Positions 45,095 through 55,906 are shown, counted from the stretch's first letter. The stretch is DNA of 64,000 nucleotides from Moniliella sp. 'wahieum' (GCA_003971905.1 RSEE01000008.1:744001-808000), one strand, 5' to 3'. Made by a program: numbers and translations. Notes: a model not told the origin generated them from the sequence alone.

Positions 45095-45569
45095 GGCTGG
45101 CTGGGGGGGGAGAGATCGAGGAGCAGAGGCGACGGGGCGGGATCGCTGCGCCCCAGATAGACATGGGCATCAACCATCGACGGCTGCAACCGTTGCTTCC
45201 CAGCCCGCCCGCGGCTGCTTGCTTGCGCCCCGCACGACGCCGCCCAGGCCACCGCACCCCAGGGGCAGTGTGCCTGCACGCTGGGGGTCTGATGCAATTG
45301 CACATTTCAAGAGCTTCACGTTTCAACGTTCAATCATCGGCCAGAGGCTGGCTGGCGCTTGGTTGGTCCTGCGCTAGCTAGCATCCATCATGCAACAGAC
45401 TCCGTACTCACTCAGTGCAGAGGCACGCCACGGCCCTGTGGCACATTCCCCCTGGAGGGTTACGAGCACATTTATATCTTGTAGGTGGGCAAGCACAAAG
45501 ATACCGTGTGTGCGAGGAATGCCAATCGACGAGGGCGGGTCAGGACCGAAGCAGGCAACGTGAGGCAAG

Positions 45570-45791
45570 CTAGCCCCCGCTCTGTTTGCCCTTTGGATTC
45601 TTCGTTGCTTGGTCAACACACTCTCTGAATCGGCTTATCATGTCGATGCAAAGCGTCTCTGCTCTGGTTCGGTGCTGGGCCACCACCCGCGCGGTGATAT
45701 TCTGCCACCGGCAAAGAAAAGAGTCAGCCAAGTCCCTTGGGTCCTGTTGGGGAGGTTTGACCTGGGTTTGGTGGACAGGCGGCAACAGCAA
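45570..45791 (-). CDS. Last exon of an unidentified small gene
   Basis: The frame reads DPRDLADSFLCRWQNITARV, then QHRTRAETLCIDMISRFREC, and ends ATKNPKGKQSGG with a stop at 45,570-45,572. Helical, charged composition and a GTGGCAG acceptor before NITARV suggest a real exon. Upstream coding parts are probably between 45,800 and 46,090, but I cannot fix them. Family not recognised. Confidence 0.35.
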   Translation of the reverse strand: MLLPPVHQTQVKPPQQDPRDLADSFLCRWQNITARVVAQHRTRAETLCIDMISRFRECVDQATKNPKGKQSGG

Positions 45792-46139
45792 GAGCTATCA
45801 ATCGTGGAGGGTGTATGTATGAGCATGTGACCTACTCGCCCCCGGGGGGATCCCTTGCACAAGCAACGTTGGAAGATCTGCCCACCCAGTTCGCGTATGG
45901 AGCAGATAAAGAATGGTCGTAGCAACGTCATGCAATGAAATTAGATACCCAGTCCAGCAGTAGGACGCATCCAAATAAAAATAAGAACATGCGCGTGGAA
46001 CAGTTCGGGCAGAGCAGCACACAGTACCCAGCTTCTTGTCGTGAAGGTGTTCCAAGTCGGGCAAGTGCGCGAAAAAAGACCACGACTTCGTCATCTCAAT
46101 CGAGCGAAAAAAGCGAGGATTGAGGAAGCTCCCCCTCCC

Positions 46140-46891
46140 CTATGGAGAGGGAGCGACGGGAGCACCCAACGAAACCCCAGCCTGGACTTGAGCCGCATCC
46201 GCTCTCCCCCACAGCGCTTGAAGTACAGTCGAGAGACCCAACTTGCCCTTCCCAGCGTTATCGCCAAATCGGACGACAGACCAGTCCTCGATGCGGTGCT
46301 CGAGCTTATGCAGCATACGCTGCGGCACAAACGAGTGGGTATTTGAGGTTCCAATCCGAGCCTCAATGTCGGCCAGCTGAGCGAAGCTGGTCCAAGGGCT
46401 GTCAAGGGGAAAAGTAGGTAGGACATCTTTTCGTTTAGGCAGGCCAGCACTGCGGGACGGGGGAGAGAGATTCTCATCCTCACTGTCCTCACTGTTGTGC
46501 AATGGGCTAAAAGGCGAAGGAGATGGGACAATGGGTTTGCTTGGATCCCCCGGAGAATAGACCACGTGTTCCCGTACTAATAGGTACTCAGCCAGGGACA
46601 TGTTGGTCGAAGTTTGCTCCATCTTGGCCGCCATGGGATCCACCAACGTCACTTCACGTACAAACGTGTCTGCCAACCCACCTAACAGACGTTGTGCCCA
46701 CCCAGGAGCCGCCTGGCGCACGCCCAGAATCCGCTCCAGTCGCAATCGTCCCGAGTCTGGGTCGTACCTTTGGTCCAACACGTCCATCGACACCACATGG
46801 GCGCGCATGGGTTGGGGTACTTGTTCAGCACCCCGAGCGCGGTCTCGGCCCATGTGTAGGGAAAGAAGGTGGTGTGGAGGAATTCGCGCAT
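46140..46891 (-). CDS. PRELI/MSF1-domain (UPS-family) lipid transfer protein
   Basis: Starts MREFLHTTFFPYTWAETALG followed by KYPNPCA, the conserved W and YPNP of the PRELI/MSF1 domain. It continues HVVSMDVLDQRYDPDSGRL, LERILGVRQAAPGWAQRLLG, FVREVTLVDPMAAKM and TNMSLAEYLLVREHVVYSPG. Yeast Ups1-3 and human PRELI carry phosphatidic acid or phosphatidylserine across the mitochondrial intermembrane space with Mdm35. An acidic insert (NSEDSEDENLSPP) precedes the C-terminal helical part. The last 25 residues are Ala/Gly-rich. One frame change at about 46,800 (GCGCCC, one C short) joins the N-terminal 33 residues to the rest. Total about 248 residues. Which Ups paralogue cannot be said. Confidence 0.82.
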
Positions 46892-47761
46892 GGTGCTAAT
46901 GCGGGTGGTAGATCGTGTTGCGCGAACACGAGGCGCTGAGAGCGCTGCGAAGAGCTGAGATCAGCTCTGAGAGGTGGTTGCTGGTTTAAGTTTGGCTGAG
47001 GCCGCAGTGACAGTTGCCGACTGGCCTAGTAGGGTGTTTTTTATTTCTTTTTTCACATTGCCCCAGGCACTGGTGCCGTGCGGCGGGCGGAGCTGACTCG
47101 TCTCGGCAGCGTACTCGGCATTAAATATCGAGTGCCTAAATACGAACAGTGACTATCAGTGACGTACCTGCCTGACTACATCATGATCCCTTTTACGGGA
47201 CATGTCCTCGCGCTTCTGTGGGTGGGATGAGACGCTCTTTTTTGTCCGACTGCATGACTGCCGAGACACCTATAATCTTGAAGCTTGAAGCTTGAAGCTT
47301 GAAGCTTGAGAAGCGGTCAACTGGTTACATGTAACGAGGAGTCGCCATGCCGTGGATTTCACCAACAACGCTTTCCATATTACTACACACCGCCACACCC
47401 ACACCACTGCGCTCTCGACCGGTTCGCCTCCCGTTTCCCCCTCGGCGTTCATTAGGACGAAGAATCTAGGGTAGTCCCTCCGTACAATTTTGGTGTGCTT
47501 CGGTCGATAGTGGGAGAGGGTGGCATGAATTTTTCCGCGGTCGGTACAGGGAGCCCGACAGGATGACCCCCCTCGCCCCTTTGCATTTTTCTCTCGTTGC
47601 AGTGTGGTTGTCGCCAATGAGAGAAAGACGTCGTCAACCGAGTTACGGACGGGGTGTCTCCTGGCGACGTTCTCTGCTCCCTTGTTGGCCTTCTTCTTTC
47701 CTGCGCCGACCGAACCGCAAAAGAGCCGGAGACAGGGCGCTGGCATAACTAGCAGGACTAG
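46892..47761. other. Intergenic with AAGCTTG array
   Basis: A 158-residue minus-strand frame (47,270-47,746) contains KIHATLSHYRPKHTKIVRRD, which might be part of a small basic protein. Its C-terminus, however, is encoded by the AAGCTTG repeat, and I see no domain, so I do not call it. Confidence 0.4.
47281..47308. repeat. Heptad palindrome array, AAGCTTG x4
   Basis: Four perfect copies, preceded by AATCTTG in the same register. Confidence 0.85.
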
Positions 47762-48420
47762 TTACTCAAGAGGCGAAAAGGGTTGCCGCATCCAGGTAAT
47801 CTCCCGCATCACATGCAGATGCTCCAGGGAGGAAGCTGGGATATCGTCGTCTCGGGTAGCGTCAGCCCACAGTTGGTCAGGGTCACAATCCTCAAAGCGA
47901 CGGATGATTGTGTCAATCCCATTTTCCGATGTGTCATTGAACGGCGCGTGAAGTGCATGCAAGAAATGGAGGTCGTCCCGAGCCTCACGCGAGATGATGG
48001 CCAACGGCATCTGGTTGTAACGGGCGGCCTGCTGAAGGTCGAATAACCAACCGGCGAGTGGGTGCGGGCTCCCCCTTCCAGATGACGATGACGAGCCGGG
48101 CCAAACATAATGTGATGAAGGAGCTCTATTACATCGAAGGAGTCAGGGTCGAGGTCTGCTGGAAGATCCTTCTTGGAGTGCTTATCAAGTGTGTGGAGCC
48201 AACCGTCCAACTTTCACGGTTCGGGGCGCCGAACATTGCAGAGCGCAGTGGGAACGAGCAGGCGCTCCTGCTGCATCTGCATCTTCGTGTGGGACGACCG
48301 AACCACGGCCAGTTGCTCGTCAAACCGACAAGTTCGGCAGCGTGGACACGGCAGGGACATCCTCGCGCTACGCGCGAATCTCGTCCAGAATCGAAATCGT
48401 GAGCGTTTCGAAACGATGAA
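47762..48420 (-). CDS. Hypothetical protein, unidentified
   Basis: Two overlapping frames show coding character: DGWLHTLDKHSKKDLPADLD then SFDVIELLHHIMFGPARH, and AIISREARDDLHFLHALHAP with IIRRFEDCDPDQLWADATRD, ending MRQPFSPLE at 47,762. A segment upstream reads HRFETLTISILDEIRA. One or two frame changes are needed to join them. Acidic, helical, no membrane segment. I do not recognise a family; the start is unknown. Confidence 0.4.
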
Positions 48421-49146
48421 GGCCAGCTGTTGTTTCCCCCACAGCGGCTTCTTCGGGCGAGGCCGGACAAGCGTCCCACAGTGTCTTACACTAGTCAGCC
48501 TTGTGGTCGTCAGCCTGGCGGTCGAAAGCACCCATTGGGAAGATGGGCTGACAGTATGCCAGCAGGTGGCAGGAGGGAGACCAAGCGAACGAGATCTCCC
48601 CAAACCTATCACCACATGCCTCACAGCCCCACAACCCGACCGTTCGGGGTATCTGCCGCTCCTGCCGCCCCGCGACAAAGGTGGGTGATGCCGCTCAAGG
48701 TCTGGGCTGAGATTCTCCGCGCAATTCATCCTAAGTCTTGTTGTCACTGCGTTGAGAGCCTGATGAGGGAATCACGAAGGAGACGCAGGCCTGGCTGTCT
48801 TCGCGCAAAAATGGGGTTTGAATGATGAGACAGGAAGACGGTACATATACCAGGGATAGGCTGAAGAAGACAAATTTGCACTACTGTACATTAACCGTAG
48901 TAAACAGATCCAATTCGTCCGATTCGCGTGAAGCGCACAGGAGAGTAATGAATTTAGGATGCATGCCATCTGGTTGGCAGGTGAAAAACAGAGATGTTGG
49001 AGGATAGAAGGAAAGAACATGAAGGATATATAACAGAGGGGGGATGAAGTGAGGAAGAGGGTCAGAAAAGTGTGCTTCAAGCACTAAAGGTTCACAAGAA
49101 GGCAGGCTGCAGCAAGAGTAAAAGCGGCCATAGAGGAAACCCATCG
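48421..49146. other. Intergenic or unresolved 5' part of the preceding gene
   Basis: Open frames on both strands, none clearly coding. The last 300 bases are A/G-rich and fit a 3' region of the next gene. Confidence 0.4.
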
Positions 49147-50244
49147 TCACCACACGACGTGTTGCGAGGAACGTGAGGCATAAGGAATAGGAATGCCCCC
49201 TCCTTCCTCCTTGGACAGACTTTTTCGGCGCGGGGGCCAGCCCCGGGGGAACCTACGAGACCGATCATGGGATACGTCGATGGGATCGATCCCCAACATA
49301 GTAGAACGGCTCATGCTCTGGCTCTCACGGTGGGACGGTGGAATGGGATTGTGAGGCACCACGGGGCCCAAGTCCCCGGCAGCGCTTGGTCGTCGACTGG
49401 CCTTAGAACCGTACGTGGGCTTCAAGACCGGGGTAGAGAGTTTGCGCGTACTGTGGGGGTTTCGCAGTATGGTACGTGGTGTACCTATTGGTAGGTGAGT
49501 GTGGGCACGTGGACGGAGAACAGCAGATGGTGGGGGCAGGAACGGCGAGGGCGCAGGGCCCATCTCCATCTCCATATTGAGATCGAGGTCGAACATGTCC
49601 GGATGGTCCACTGGCTCCACGGGCCTTTCCCGCGGGGGAATAGGTGGTTGGGACCTTGGATCTTGTCCCCATGTCCATACTCCAGTTTCGACCAGGGGGT
49701 GATCAGGCGCTGAGGGCCCCGCAGAGAGATTTATCTTGGCGCCCGGATGGATAGGGGAGATGGACACGGACTGAACGGGCACAGCAGAGAAGCCTTGGGT
49801 CGGGGCACGACGCTGTGGTTCGCGTCCACGCTGGATGGATGTATTGCGGACCATGTTGCGGCCCCGACTGTTGTAGCTAGGGAACGGGGGTAATTGACCT
49901 TCGTCCGTTGGGGTTGAGAGAGGGGCGTCTGCATGGTTGCACGGGGAAAAAGGGGGAAAGGGGGGTCAGCGTTGGTACATTATATGCATGTGAGAGGAGT
50001 GGGACGACCTACCATCTTCGAGTGATGAAGCGCCAATCGATAGTGTGTGGGTGCATATAGAGGCAAGGGGGGAGTTTGCAGTAGCAGCCGCGGGAATATC
50101 GATGGCAGATAAGCAAGGCAAGGGTGTAGACGAGGAGGCGGGAAGAGACTGCTGAGGACGAGCCGGAGCGGCCGGCGTGTGTTGTTTTTGGATGTGGTGA
50201 AGATGGTATACGGAGACGGGGTGTGTGCCGTCGGGGCGTGCCAT
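49147..50244 (-). CDS. Proline/serine-rich hypothetical protein, intact
   Basis: Exon 1 (50,013-50,244) starts MARPDGTHPVSVYHLHHIQK. The intron 49,929-50,012 runs from GTAGGT to ATGCAG. Exon 2 (49,147-49,928) reads DAPLSTPTDEGQLPPFPSYN and ends ASRSSQHVVW. Splice phase agrees, giving 337 residues without frame repair. Content is disordered: Pro/Ser/Arg-rich, an acidic DLDLNMEMEMG patch, several RTxLRN- and SRRxS-like phosphosite contexts and a basic RGWPPRRKSLSKEE segment near the end. No domain recognised. A low-complexity GGTGGT/GGAGGA run lies just upstream at 50,270-50,312. Confidence 0.6.
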
Positions 50245-50936
50245 GGTGGACAGTCTGGGGGGGGGAGAGGGAGGAGGAGGAGGAGGAGGTGGTGGTGGTG
50301 GTGGTGGTAGTCGCAGCGGTAAAGGTGGCCAGGGATGAGATATGAGTGAGAAAGCGGACAGGGTCAAAGAGGGTGGGCTGCCGATGGTGCCATCGATGCG
50401 GGGGAAAATTTCAACCTCCCAGCCCACTGCCCCCCCTGTTGGACTGCGTGGGCGCCGGGGTCCTGGCGCGTCACGTGCAGCGCTCTGATGTGGCAACCAC
50501 CCAATGGCTACTGGGGCATAGCGTCAGCCTGATGCCATCTGACTGGGGCCAGCTTCGGCCGCCGAAATGGAGCAAGATGAGGCCGATGAAGATAGGCCGA
50601 CCACATGAATGTCGAAGCCAGCAAGTAATCGATATCGACGCACAACCTCCATCTCCATCTGCATGATCCCCTGGCTGGAGCTCACATGCTCAGCGCTCAC
50701 AGCGCTTACACGCTCATACCTGTGATGGGCATTGTATCTTACGCAATACACCTCTGAGGGTGTCACGCATGAGCAGACGTGAGCGTTTGTGACATGTGAG
50801 CCCGCAGCATCCTGACCGGCCGGTGACCGGTGACCCTGGGATAACGCAGGTACTGAATACACCTGCCGATTGACATGCATGACAAGATCTACGTGACTAA
50901 GTCCCGTCTCTGATACCGATACCGATAGTTGTGGTG

Positions 50937-50982
50937 AAGCTTGAGTGACTAGTGAAGCTTGAAGCTTGAAGCTTGAAGTACT
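50937..50982. repeat. Heterotypic heptad array, AAGCTT/ACTAGT/AGTACT
   Basis: AAGCTTG, a partial AGTG, ACTAGTG, then AAGCTTG three times, then AAGTACT. An ACTAGTG unit is embedded among AAGCTTG units. Confidence 0.8.
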
Positions 50983-51171
50983 TTTGAACGAAGAAAGAAC
51001 TCTGGGTCTGAATGTGAGGATGAGGCGCTGGGGGCGATAGCAAGTCCCGTCTATTCTGTCATTGAGACAGATGGAGATGGGCTGGGGCTGAAGCTCTGAA
51101 GCTTGAAACGCAGCTCACTGATGTACTGATGGAGGATGCACTGTTGTTGGGGAGTGGAGGTCATGTCGACG

Positions 51172-51185
51172 ATCATCGATCATCG
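51172..51185. repeat. Heptad array, ATCATCG x2
   Basis: Two copies with the palindrome ATCGAT across their junction. Confidence 0.65.
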
Positions 51186-51497
51186 CTCAATAGATGATCA
51201 CCCGGTTATCGACTGCCGCTTGCAAGTGAACACGACTAATTATAACAGGGCCTAGCAGCGGCTGGCGTTGACCGATGATCAATCGATCAATATCAATATC
51301 GTGGTTCCTGATGAAGCAGCGCCGACACTGCTCGGGTGGCTCGGGTGGCTCGGGTGCGTTTGTGCGCAGCACACTTCCTCTGCGCAGCATGAATGCCAAG
51401 CGTCTCACGCTGAGGCGCACCCGGGCGTTGCTGGCGGCACTTGGGCGTCTAACCCCACGGCTGCTTCCGCCTCTCCTCCTCCAACCCTTTCCTCACC

Positions 51498-52693
51498 ATG
51501 GCCGACAGCGGTCCACTCGGGCCACCGTCCCTCTCGAAGGAACGGCCACCCTGCTCGCTGCCCCCTTCGCCGCTCCCCTCACCGCCGCCTCCCGCTCCAC
51601 TCTCCTGTCCCCGGCCTCCTCCGACGCCTCGTCGTCTTACGCTTCAGTTCTGCCAGGCCCCCTGCCGGCGTGGCGAGCCTCGACACCGCTTTGGTCCCTT
51701 GCCTCCCTTCGTATCGTGCTTCGTGTCGGCCTGCTGTTCTCCTTTACCGCCGTGGTAGTGGGCAGCCTGCTGAGCCTGCCTGTGAGCCTGCCCACAACAC
51801 ACGGACACGGCCTCATGCTCTGACCCACCTCACCCTTCCTGAAATTCGCGCCATGGCCAGTGGACTCAGGACCTACGCCCATCTACGTGGTCCGCCGCCG
51901 TCCACACTTGGCTCGCCCTCGCCTTGCTTTACCTGTGGAAGCAGGCTTGGACCATTCCCGGCGCTGATTCTCAACGTATTTCGGTATGCTATGGCACCTA
52001 TGCCGCCACCCTGACACATCGTTCCTCACTTCCACGGGGGGGGTCCTCTGTTATCTCCTTTGCCTCCCGCTGGGCCCCGTGCTGGACCAGCTGCCGGGCG
52101 TGCAAAAGCCTTTGAGGGCCGTGCGTAGTGCTTTACCTGCCAAGGGGGAACCCCGTTCGATCGGCACCTACCTTCTTCTCCTTCGCCTTGTGCCCGTGGT
52201 TCCGTGGGGCCCCATGAACATGTGCTGTGCGATGCTTCGCATTCCTCTTCTGGCCTTTTGGTCTTCCTTCCTGCTGGGAAGTGTGCCGTGGAACGTGGTC
52301 ACGACCCAGGTAGGCGAAATCCTGCACGATCTATTGGACGCGACGGCCCAGTCAGCCATGGAACCGGGTACGACTGGCATGCACTTTATCACAGCCAAAT
52401 TGTATTCCCCTGAGATGGTGATCAAGCTGGTTTTGTTGACCGTAGCCTCGCTCGTGCCGATGGCTGTGCAGTACCTGCTCAAGCGCCGACGCCAACAGGA
52501 ACCTGACCCAGCCCCTTACGGTCGCCTCGACAATCTCGTTCCAGCTGAGAACGAGGCCGACCTGTCGTCGTCTTCACTCGCTCCATGGCATGCTCCCATC
52601 CCCCTCTCCCTCTTTCCCCCGCACCATCGTTCGACCCATACCAAATCACCTTCATTTCCTCCCCGCACGCCTTCCCCTCGCACCACCTTTTGA
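51498..52693 (+). CDS. VTT-domain (TVP38/TMEM64/DedA-like) membrane protein
   Basis: Multi-pass protein of the SNARE-associated/VTT family. Segments in order: RIVLRVGLLFSFTAVVVGSL (first helix); GGVLCYLLCLPLGPVLDQLP; the signature TYLLLLRLVPVVPWGPMNMC followed by LRIPLLAFWSSFLLGSVPWN; and a last helix, IKLVLLTVASLVPMAVQYLL, before KRRRQQEPDPAPYG. The LLRLxPxxPWxxxN and FxxxxxLGxxPW motifs mark the re-entrant loops of the VTT fold. Family members act at Golgi, ER or autophagosome membranes, some as lipid scramblases. The N-terminal third shifts frame between 51.5 and 52.0 kb, so the start MADSGPLGPPS (51,498) and the joins are tentative. The final residues after the KRRR tail may lie past the true stop. 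Confidence 0.72.
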
Positions 52694-53692
52694 CCCCACA
52701 CCTGCACGCATGGCACCCTCTTGGTCACCGTGTCCTTGTTCCTGCCCAGCGTCTGGTACGCACAGGCTTTCCATTTCTCTTCTATGCACCTGCCCCCCCC
52801 TCGAAGCTCCACTGCCTCGATGGCCAGCCACCCCCTGTTCCATTGTACAGTAATATTCACATGCCATTGCATCTTCCTTTTCCCGCGCCGCACACCTCCA
52901 TTGCACAACCGTCAATCCGTCCCCTCACTTGGGGTTGAAGAACGTGTCCAATAGGGCGCCTGTGCTCAGTGAACTTGCCCGCAGTGTCACGGGCGGGCCC
53001 CGCCAGGGGTTCGCCCGGGGTTTGGGGGTACAATCCCTTAGGAGACGGTAGGTCGACTCACGGTAGTTCGGGGCTTCTTGGGCTGGTTGGTGAATCCGAG
53101 CGGGGCGAGGGACGAGGATGATGCAGAGGTGGACAAGCACTGCCTCAAATGAGACGGGATAGAGACTGGAAATAGACGCGGCCGAAGGAGGGCTCGCGGA
53201 CTGGACTGGTAGAGTGCTGGAGGACGAGGTCGGGAGAGTAATCGGGAGCTAACACAAGAGGATCCTGCCCGTGCTGGATCAATTGGTTGGAAAACGGGCA
53301 GGAGTCGGACAGGATAGGTGGGAAAGGACGAGAGGGTGGAAGAGAGGGATGCCGAGAGAGGACGAGAAGGGAAGGTGGGGGAACGGATCCACATCAACCT
53401 GGGGTACAGGCAAAATCAAAAGGGAAACGGACACAAGAGGGGGTGTAGAAAGGAAGGCCCGTCAAAAGAGAGGTTGGTCACCGCAGGCGCGACCGAGAAA
53501 CGAAAAGGAAACGGGGACTCCCCCACGTCCGGGAGCGTATGGTGTGATAAGTAGACGGGCAGAATAGGGGAATGGAGGCGATTAGTGCAATGGGGGCGAT
53601 TGAGGCGATTGAGGTGAGGTATCTTGCCGTGGCTGGTCAGTCGAGTTGGCCGGGGCTGGGACTGACAAGAAGAGAAGAAAGGTAGTTAGGTC
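52694..53692. other. Mostly intergenic
   Basis: Apart from the minus-strand candidate at 52,925-53,397, I see no gene. Between 53.3 and 53.6 kb the plus strand is purine-rich (GA-rich), as seen beside other minus-strand genes here. Confidence 0.45.
52925..53397 (-). CDS. Putative small mitochondrial protein
   Basis: The minus-strand N-terminal frame (53,397 down) is Ser/Arg-rich with ALYQSSPRALLRPRLF and RQCLSTSASSSSLAPLGF, the composition of a mitochondrial presequence. It runs into NQPKKPRTTVS. A second frame continues TYRLLRDCTPKPRANPWRGP and ends TGALLDTFFNPK at 52,925. One intron or one frame change between them is required. Family not recognised; the call rests on presequence-like composition alone. 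Confidence 0.3.
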
Positions 53693-55069
53693 CTAGGTCC
53701 CCCCGCACGTCACAGCGTCGCCATCTCGCTCTACCTGAGCCAACCGGTATACTGTCGGGAAATACAACATACCGAACGGAGTGACCAATGTAAGGTTGGA
53801 ATCGCCCCTGCCAAAAAGTAAGGTAACTGGCCGCCTTGCAGACTCGCTTGTTCTCCCGCTCGGCATCCCTGCCATGTTGCCCCTATCTGTGGATCCCCAA
53901 GAGCTGCCTAGGAGGGAAGACTGAGCAGCGCGCCACGGTTGCAAGGTGCTCTTGTGCCTCCGTTCGCTCTGGTCCAACGTGCGAGGTGGTGCATGACCCG
54001 TCAGGGCCGTCTTCATTGGCTTGGACACCGCACGAGGGAGCAACGAGGCTGATTCCACACGATGCGCATCCAGTGCCTTTGCGATACTAGCCAAAGTCAG
54101 CGGGACTGGCAACGTCGATTCGGGCACCTTCTGGGCGTCGCTGATGAGCGGATATATCACTTGGCCGTACGCGCGCGTGCGCAGGGGCAGGGTGATCACG
54201 TTGCGTTCCAAGTTGGCGCTTTTGGCCGCCTCGTCCAATTGGAACTGGCTGATTTTGAACCACCTGGTGTCCGTGCCTTGCGTCCTAACCGCTGGCCCCA
54301 TTCCAACGATTACGATCGACAGACTGATCGCCACGCTCGGCCAGAAGAGAAAGGTAATCGGATCGGTGGACCAAGAAGCCGCGGAAAACAGGCCCAGACG
54401 GGCAGGGGCAGGCCCATTATGTATCCAATTCCTTGCTTCCTGATTCGGCCGGATCCACTCCATATCAACCCGAACAGCTGCATTAGCGCGCATGTCCTCC
54501 GAGACTGAAGAAAAAACCACCATCGTATCGCCCCAGTGCCCTAACGCCTGGATCAGCTCGTCCCAGCTCTCGGCACGAACGACAAAGAACGGATACTGGG
54601 ATTCCCCTTCAGTTGGTCCGATCATTAGGGGGGCACCCTGCCGGGGATCCCGGAAGAGGGGAATGGTGTTGGGAAGGGCGGAACAGGTCTCTGCGGATGT
54701 GGATGTGGATGCGGATGCGGATGCGGAGATGTCGGGTCGAGCCCACACAGACGTCCGTGTCGCAGCTGGATTTTGCGGGAAGGAGAGAGGTTGAGGCTCA
54801 AATGGTGTCCGGGTCCAGCCCCATTCGATGAAGGGACCCGAGCCCGTCCGTGATTGGACCCGGTGGGGAGCCTCCCTGGTGATTGCGCTAGCATCAGTAC
54901 CAGAAAGGGGATGCTCGTTGGGAGACCGAACCGAAGCCTGCCGAGCTCGTGAGTGTGGGTCCGAAATGGAGCGTTGGGCCGAGGAGGGAGACGGCGGGCG
55001 CGGTTTGCGGAAAGGAAGAGACTGGCTCCGCCCAACACCTTCGTGATGTGAGGATTCTTGGTTTCCCAT
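53693..55069 (-). CDS. Hypothetical protein with N-myristoylation signal
   Basis: An uninterrupted frame from ATG 55,069 gives about 458 residues. MGNQESS fits an N-myristoylation motif (Gly2, Ser6). The N-terminal 150 residues are Ser/Pro/Arg-rich. A SASASASTSTSA run is encoded by a hexamer repeat near 54,700. The C-terminal 300 residues look folded: YPFFVVRAESWDELIQALGH, MVVFSSVSEDMRANAAVRVD and TRWFKISQFQLDEAAKSANL. A hydrophobic stretch, FWPSVAISLSIVIVGMGPAV, may be a membrane helix. The frame stays open upstream into the UIM segment, so this could instead be the 3' part of one larger gene; the separating stretch reads like untranslated or intronic DNA. No family recognised. Confidence 0.5.
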   Translation of the reverse strand: MGNQESSHHEGVGRSQSLPFRKPRPPSPSSAQRSISDPHSRARQASVRSPNEHPLSGTDASAITREAPHRVQSRTGSGPFIEWGWTRTPFEPQPLSFPQNPAATRTSVWARPDISASASASTSTSAETCSALPNTIPLFRDPRQGAPLMIGPTEGESQYPFFVVRAESWDELIQALGHWGDTMVVFSSVSEDMRANAAVRVDMEWIRPNQEARNWIHNGPAPARLGLFSAASWSTDPITFLFWPSVAISLSIVIVGMGPAVRTQGTDTRWFKISQFQLDEAAKSANLERNVITLPLRTRAYGQVIYPLISDAQKVPESTLPVPLTLASIAKALDAHRVESASLLPRAVSKPMKTALTGHAPPRTLDQSERRHKSTLQPWRAAQSSLLGSSWGSTDRGNMAGMPSGRTSESARRPVTLLFGRGDSNLTLVTPFGMLYFPTVYRLAQVERDGDAVTCGGT

Positions 55070-55177
55070 GGCCGCCCCGAGGAAGAGATGGGTGAGTCGT
55101 AGAGAATTGGGGAACACATGGGCTGATATGAGGGGCGTAATGGGGGGAGATGGATGAGAGTTACTTTGGGGTTGTGC

Positions 55178-55652
55178 ACACAGCACTTCAGCCCAAAACG
55201 CGTCTTCTGCCTGGTCACGCCGCCAGCATTCGGCCTGGTACTCGTGTTGACTCGCTTCCATGGCTCGCTTCGTATCGCGTTCAAACGCTTCTTCTTCTGT
55301 TGCCTATCGAATTCCCGGGGTTTTGCTGCTTCCGCACGCGAAGCGGCCAAGGCGAGATGTAACTCCCATTCCTCACGTGGGTTTTCGCGCGCTTGCTCTT
55401 GCGCTTCACGGCGTGAATTCTCTAGGGCCAACGCCAGCTCAGGGTCAGGGTCCGAGTCAGGCTCAGGGTCCCAAAAGTCATCATGTGTTTGACCTTGCTC
55501 TTCCTCCTCCCGTAGAGCAGGGGCCATAGTAACAACTTGCTGCTGCGCCATTCGTTCCGCTTCTCGTCGCGCTTCTTCCTCCTTCCTATTAGTCGTCAAA
55601 GAAGCAGCAATAGCTCTGCGCAAGTCAGGATCTTCATCTTCGGGTGTGCGCT

Positions 55653-55697
<45 letters not shown>

Positions 55698-55906
55698 CCA
55701 TCGTCATCGCCATCGTCATCGCCATCGTCATCGCCATCGTCATCGCCATCGTCATCGTCATCGTCATGGCCATTGTCGGCCTCGTTATTGTCCGCGTCTT
55801 CGTAATGAGCGACATCCTTGTCATAATGACCATCGCTTTGAGCACAGTGGTTGGCGTCGTTGGCGTCGGTGATACCAAACATATCGTGTGTCGTTGTTGT
55901 CTTCAT
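55178..55906 (-). CDS. UIM-containing protein, copy A
   Basis: Starts MKTTTTHDMFGITDANDANH. A long acidic tract of Asp with Gly at every fourth position follows, encoded by TCATCG/CCATCG hexamers (55,655-55,770). Then come ubiquitin-interacting motifs: DPDLRRAIAASLTT; DPELALALENSRREAQ; and EWELHLALAASRAEA. The pattern acidic-x-x-hydrophobic-x-x-A-x-x-x-S is that of UIMs. Coiled, charged linkers (RKEEEARREAERMAQQQ) separate them. It likely binds ubiquitin chains or ubiquitylated cargo. The frame changes at the end of the acidic repeat and at about 55,297 (a T run), after which it reads KRAMEASQHEYQAECWRRDQ. The 3' end is uncertain: separate stop, or read-on into the gene at 53.7-55.07 kb. Confidence 0.6.
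55655..55770. repeat. TCATCG/CCATCG hexamer microsatellite (coding)
   Basis: About 115 bp of TCATCG units with regular CCATCG variants; on the minus strand it encodes Asp-rich sequence with spaced Gly. Repeat length is likely to vary between strains. Confidence 0.8.

Larger units (their letters stand above)
50245..51497. other. Intergenic with several palindrome arrays
   Basis: No gene. Contains AGCGCT words at about 50,695, an ACCGGTG pair at about 50,822, the AAGCTTG/ACTAGTG array and the ATCATCG pair. The last 200 bases lead into the VTT-protein gene. Confidence 0.5.

Noticed and set aside
47270-47746. 158-residue minus-strand frame
   Set aside because: Its C-terminus is the translated AAGCTTG array and no domain is visible; coding status unsupported.
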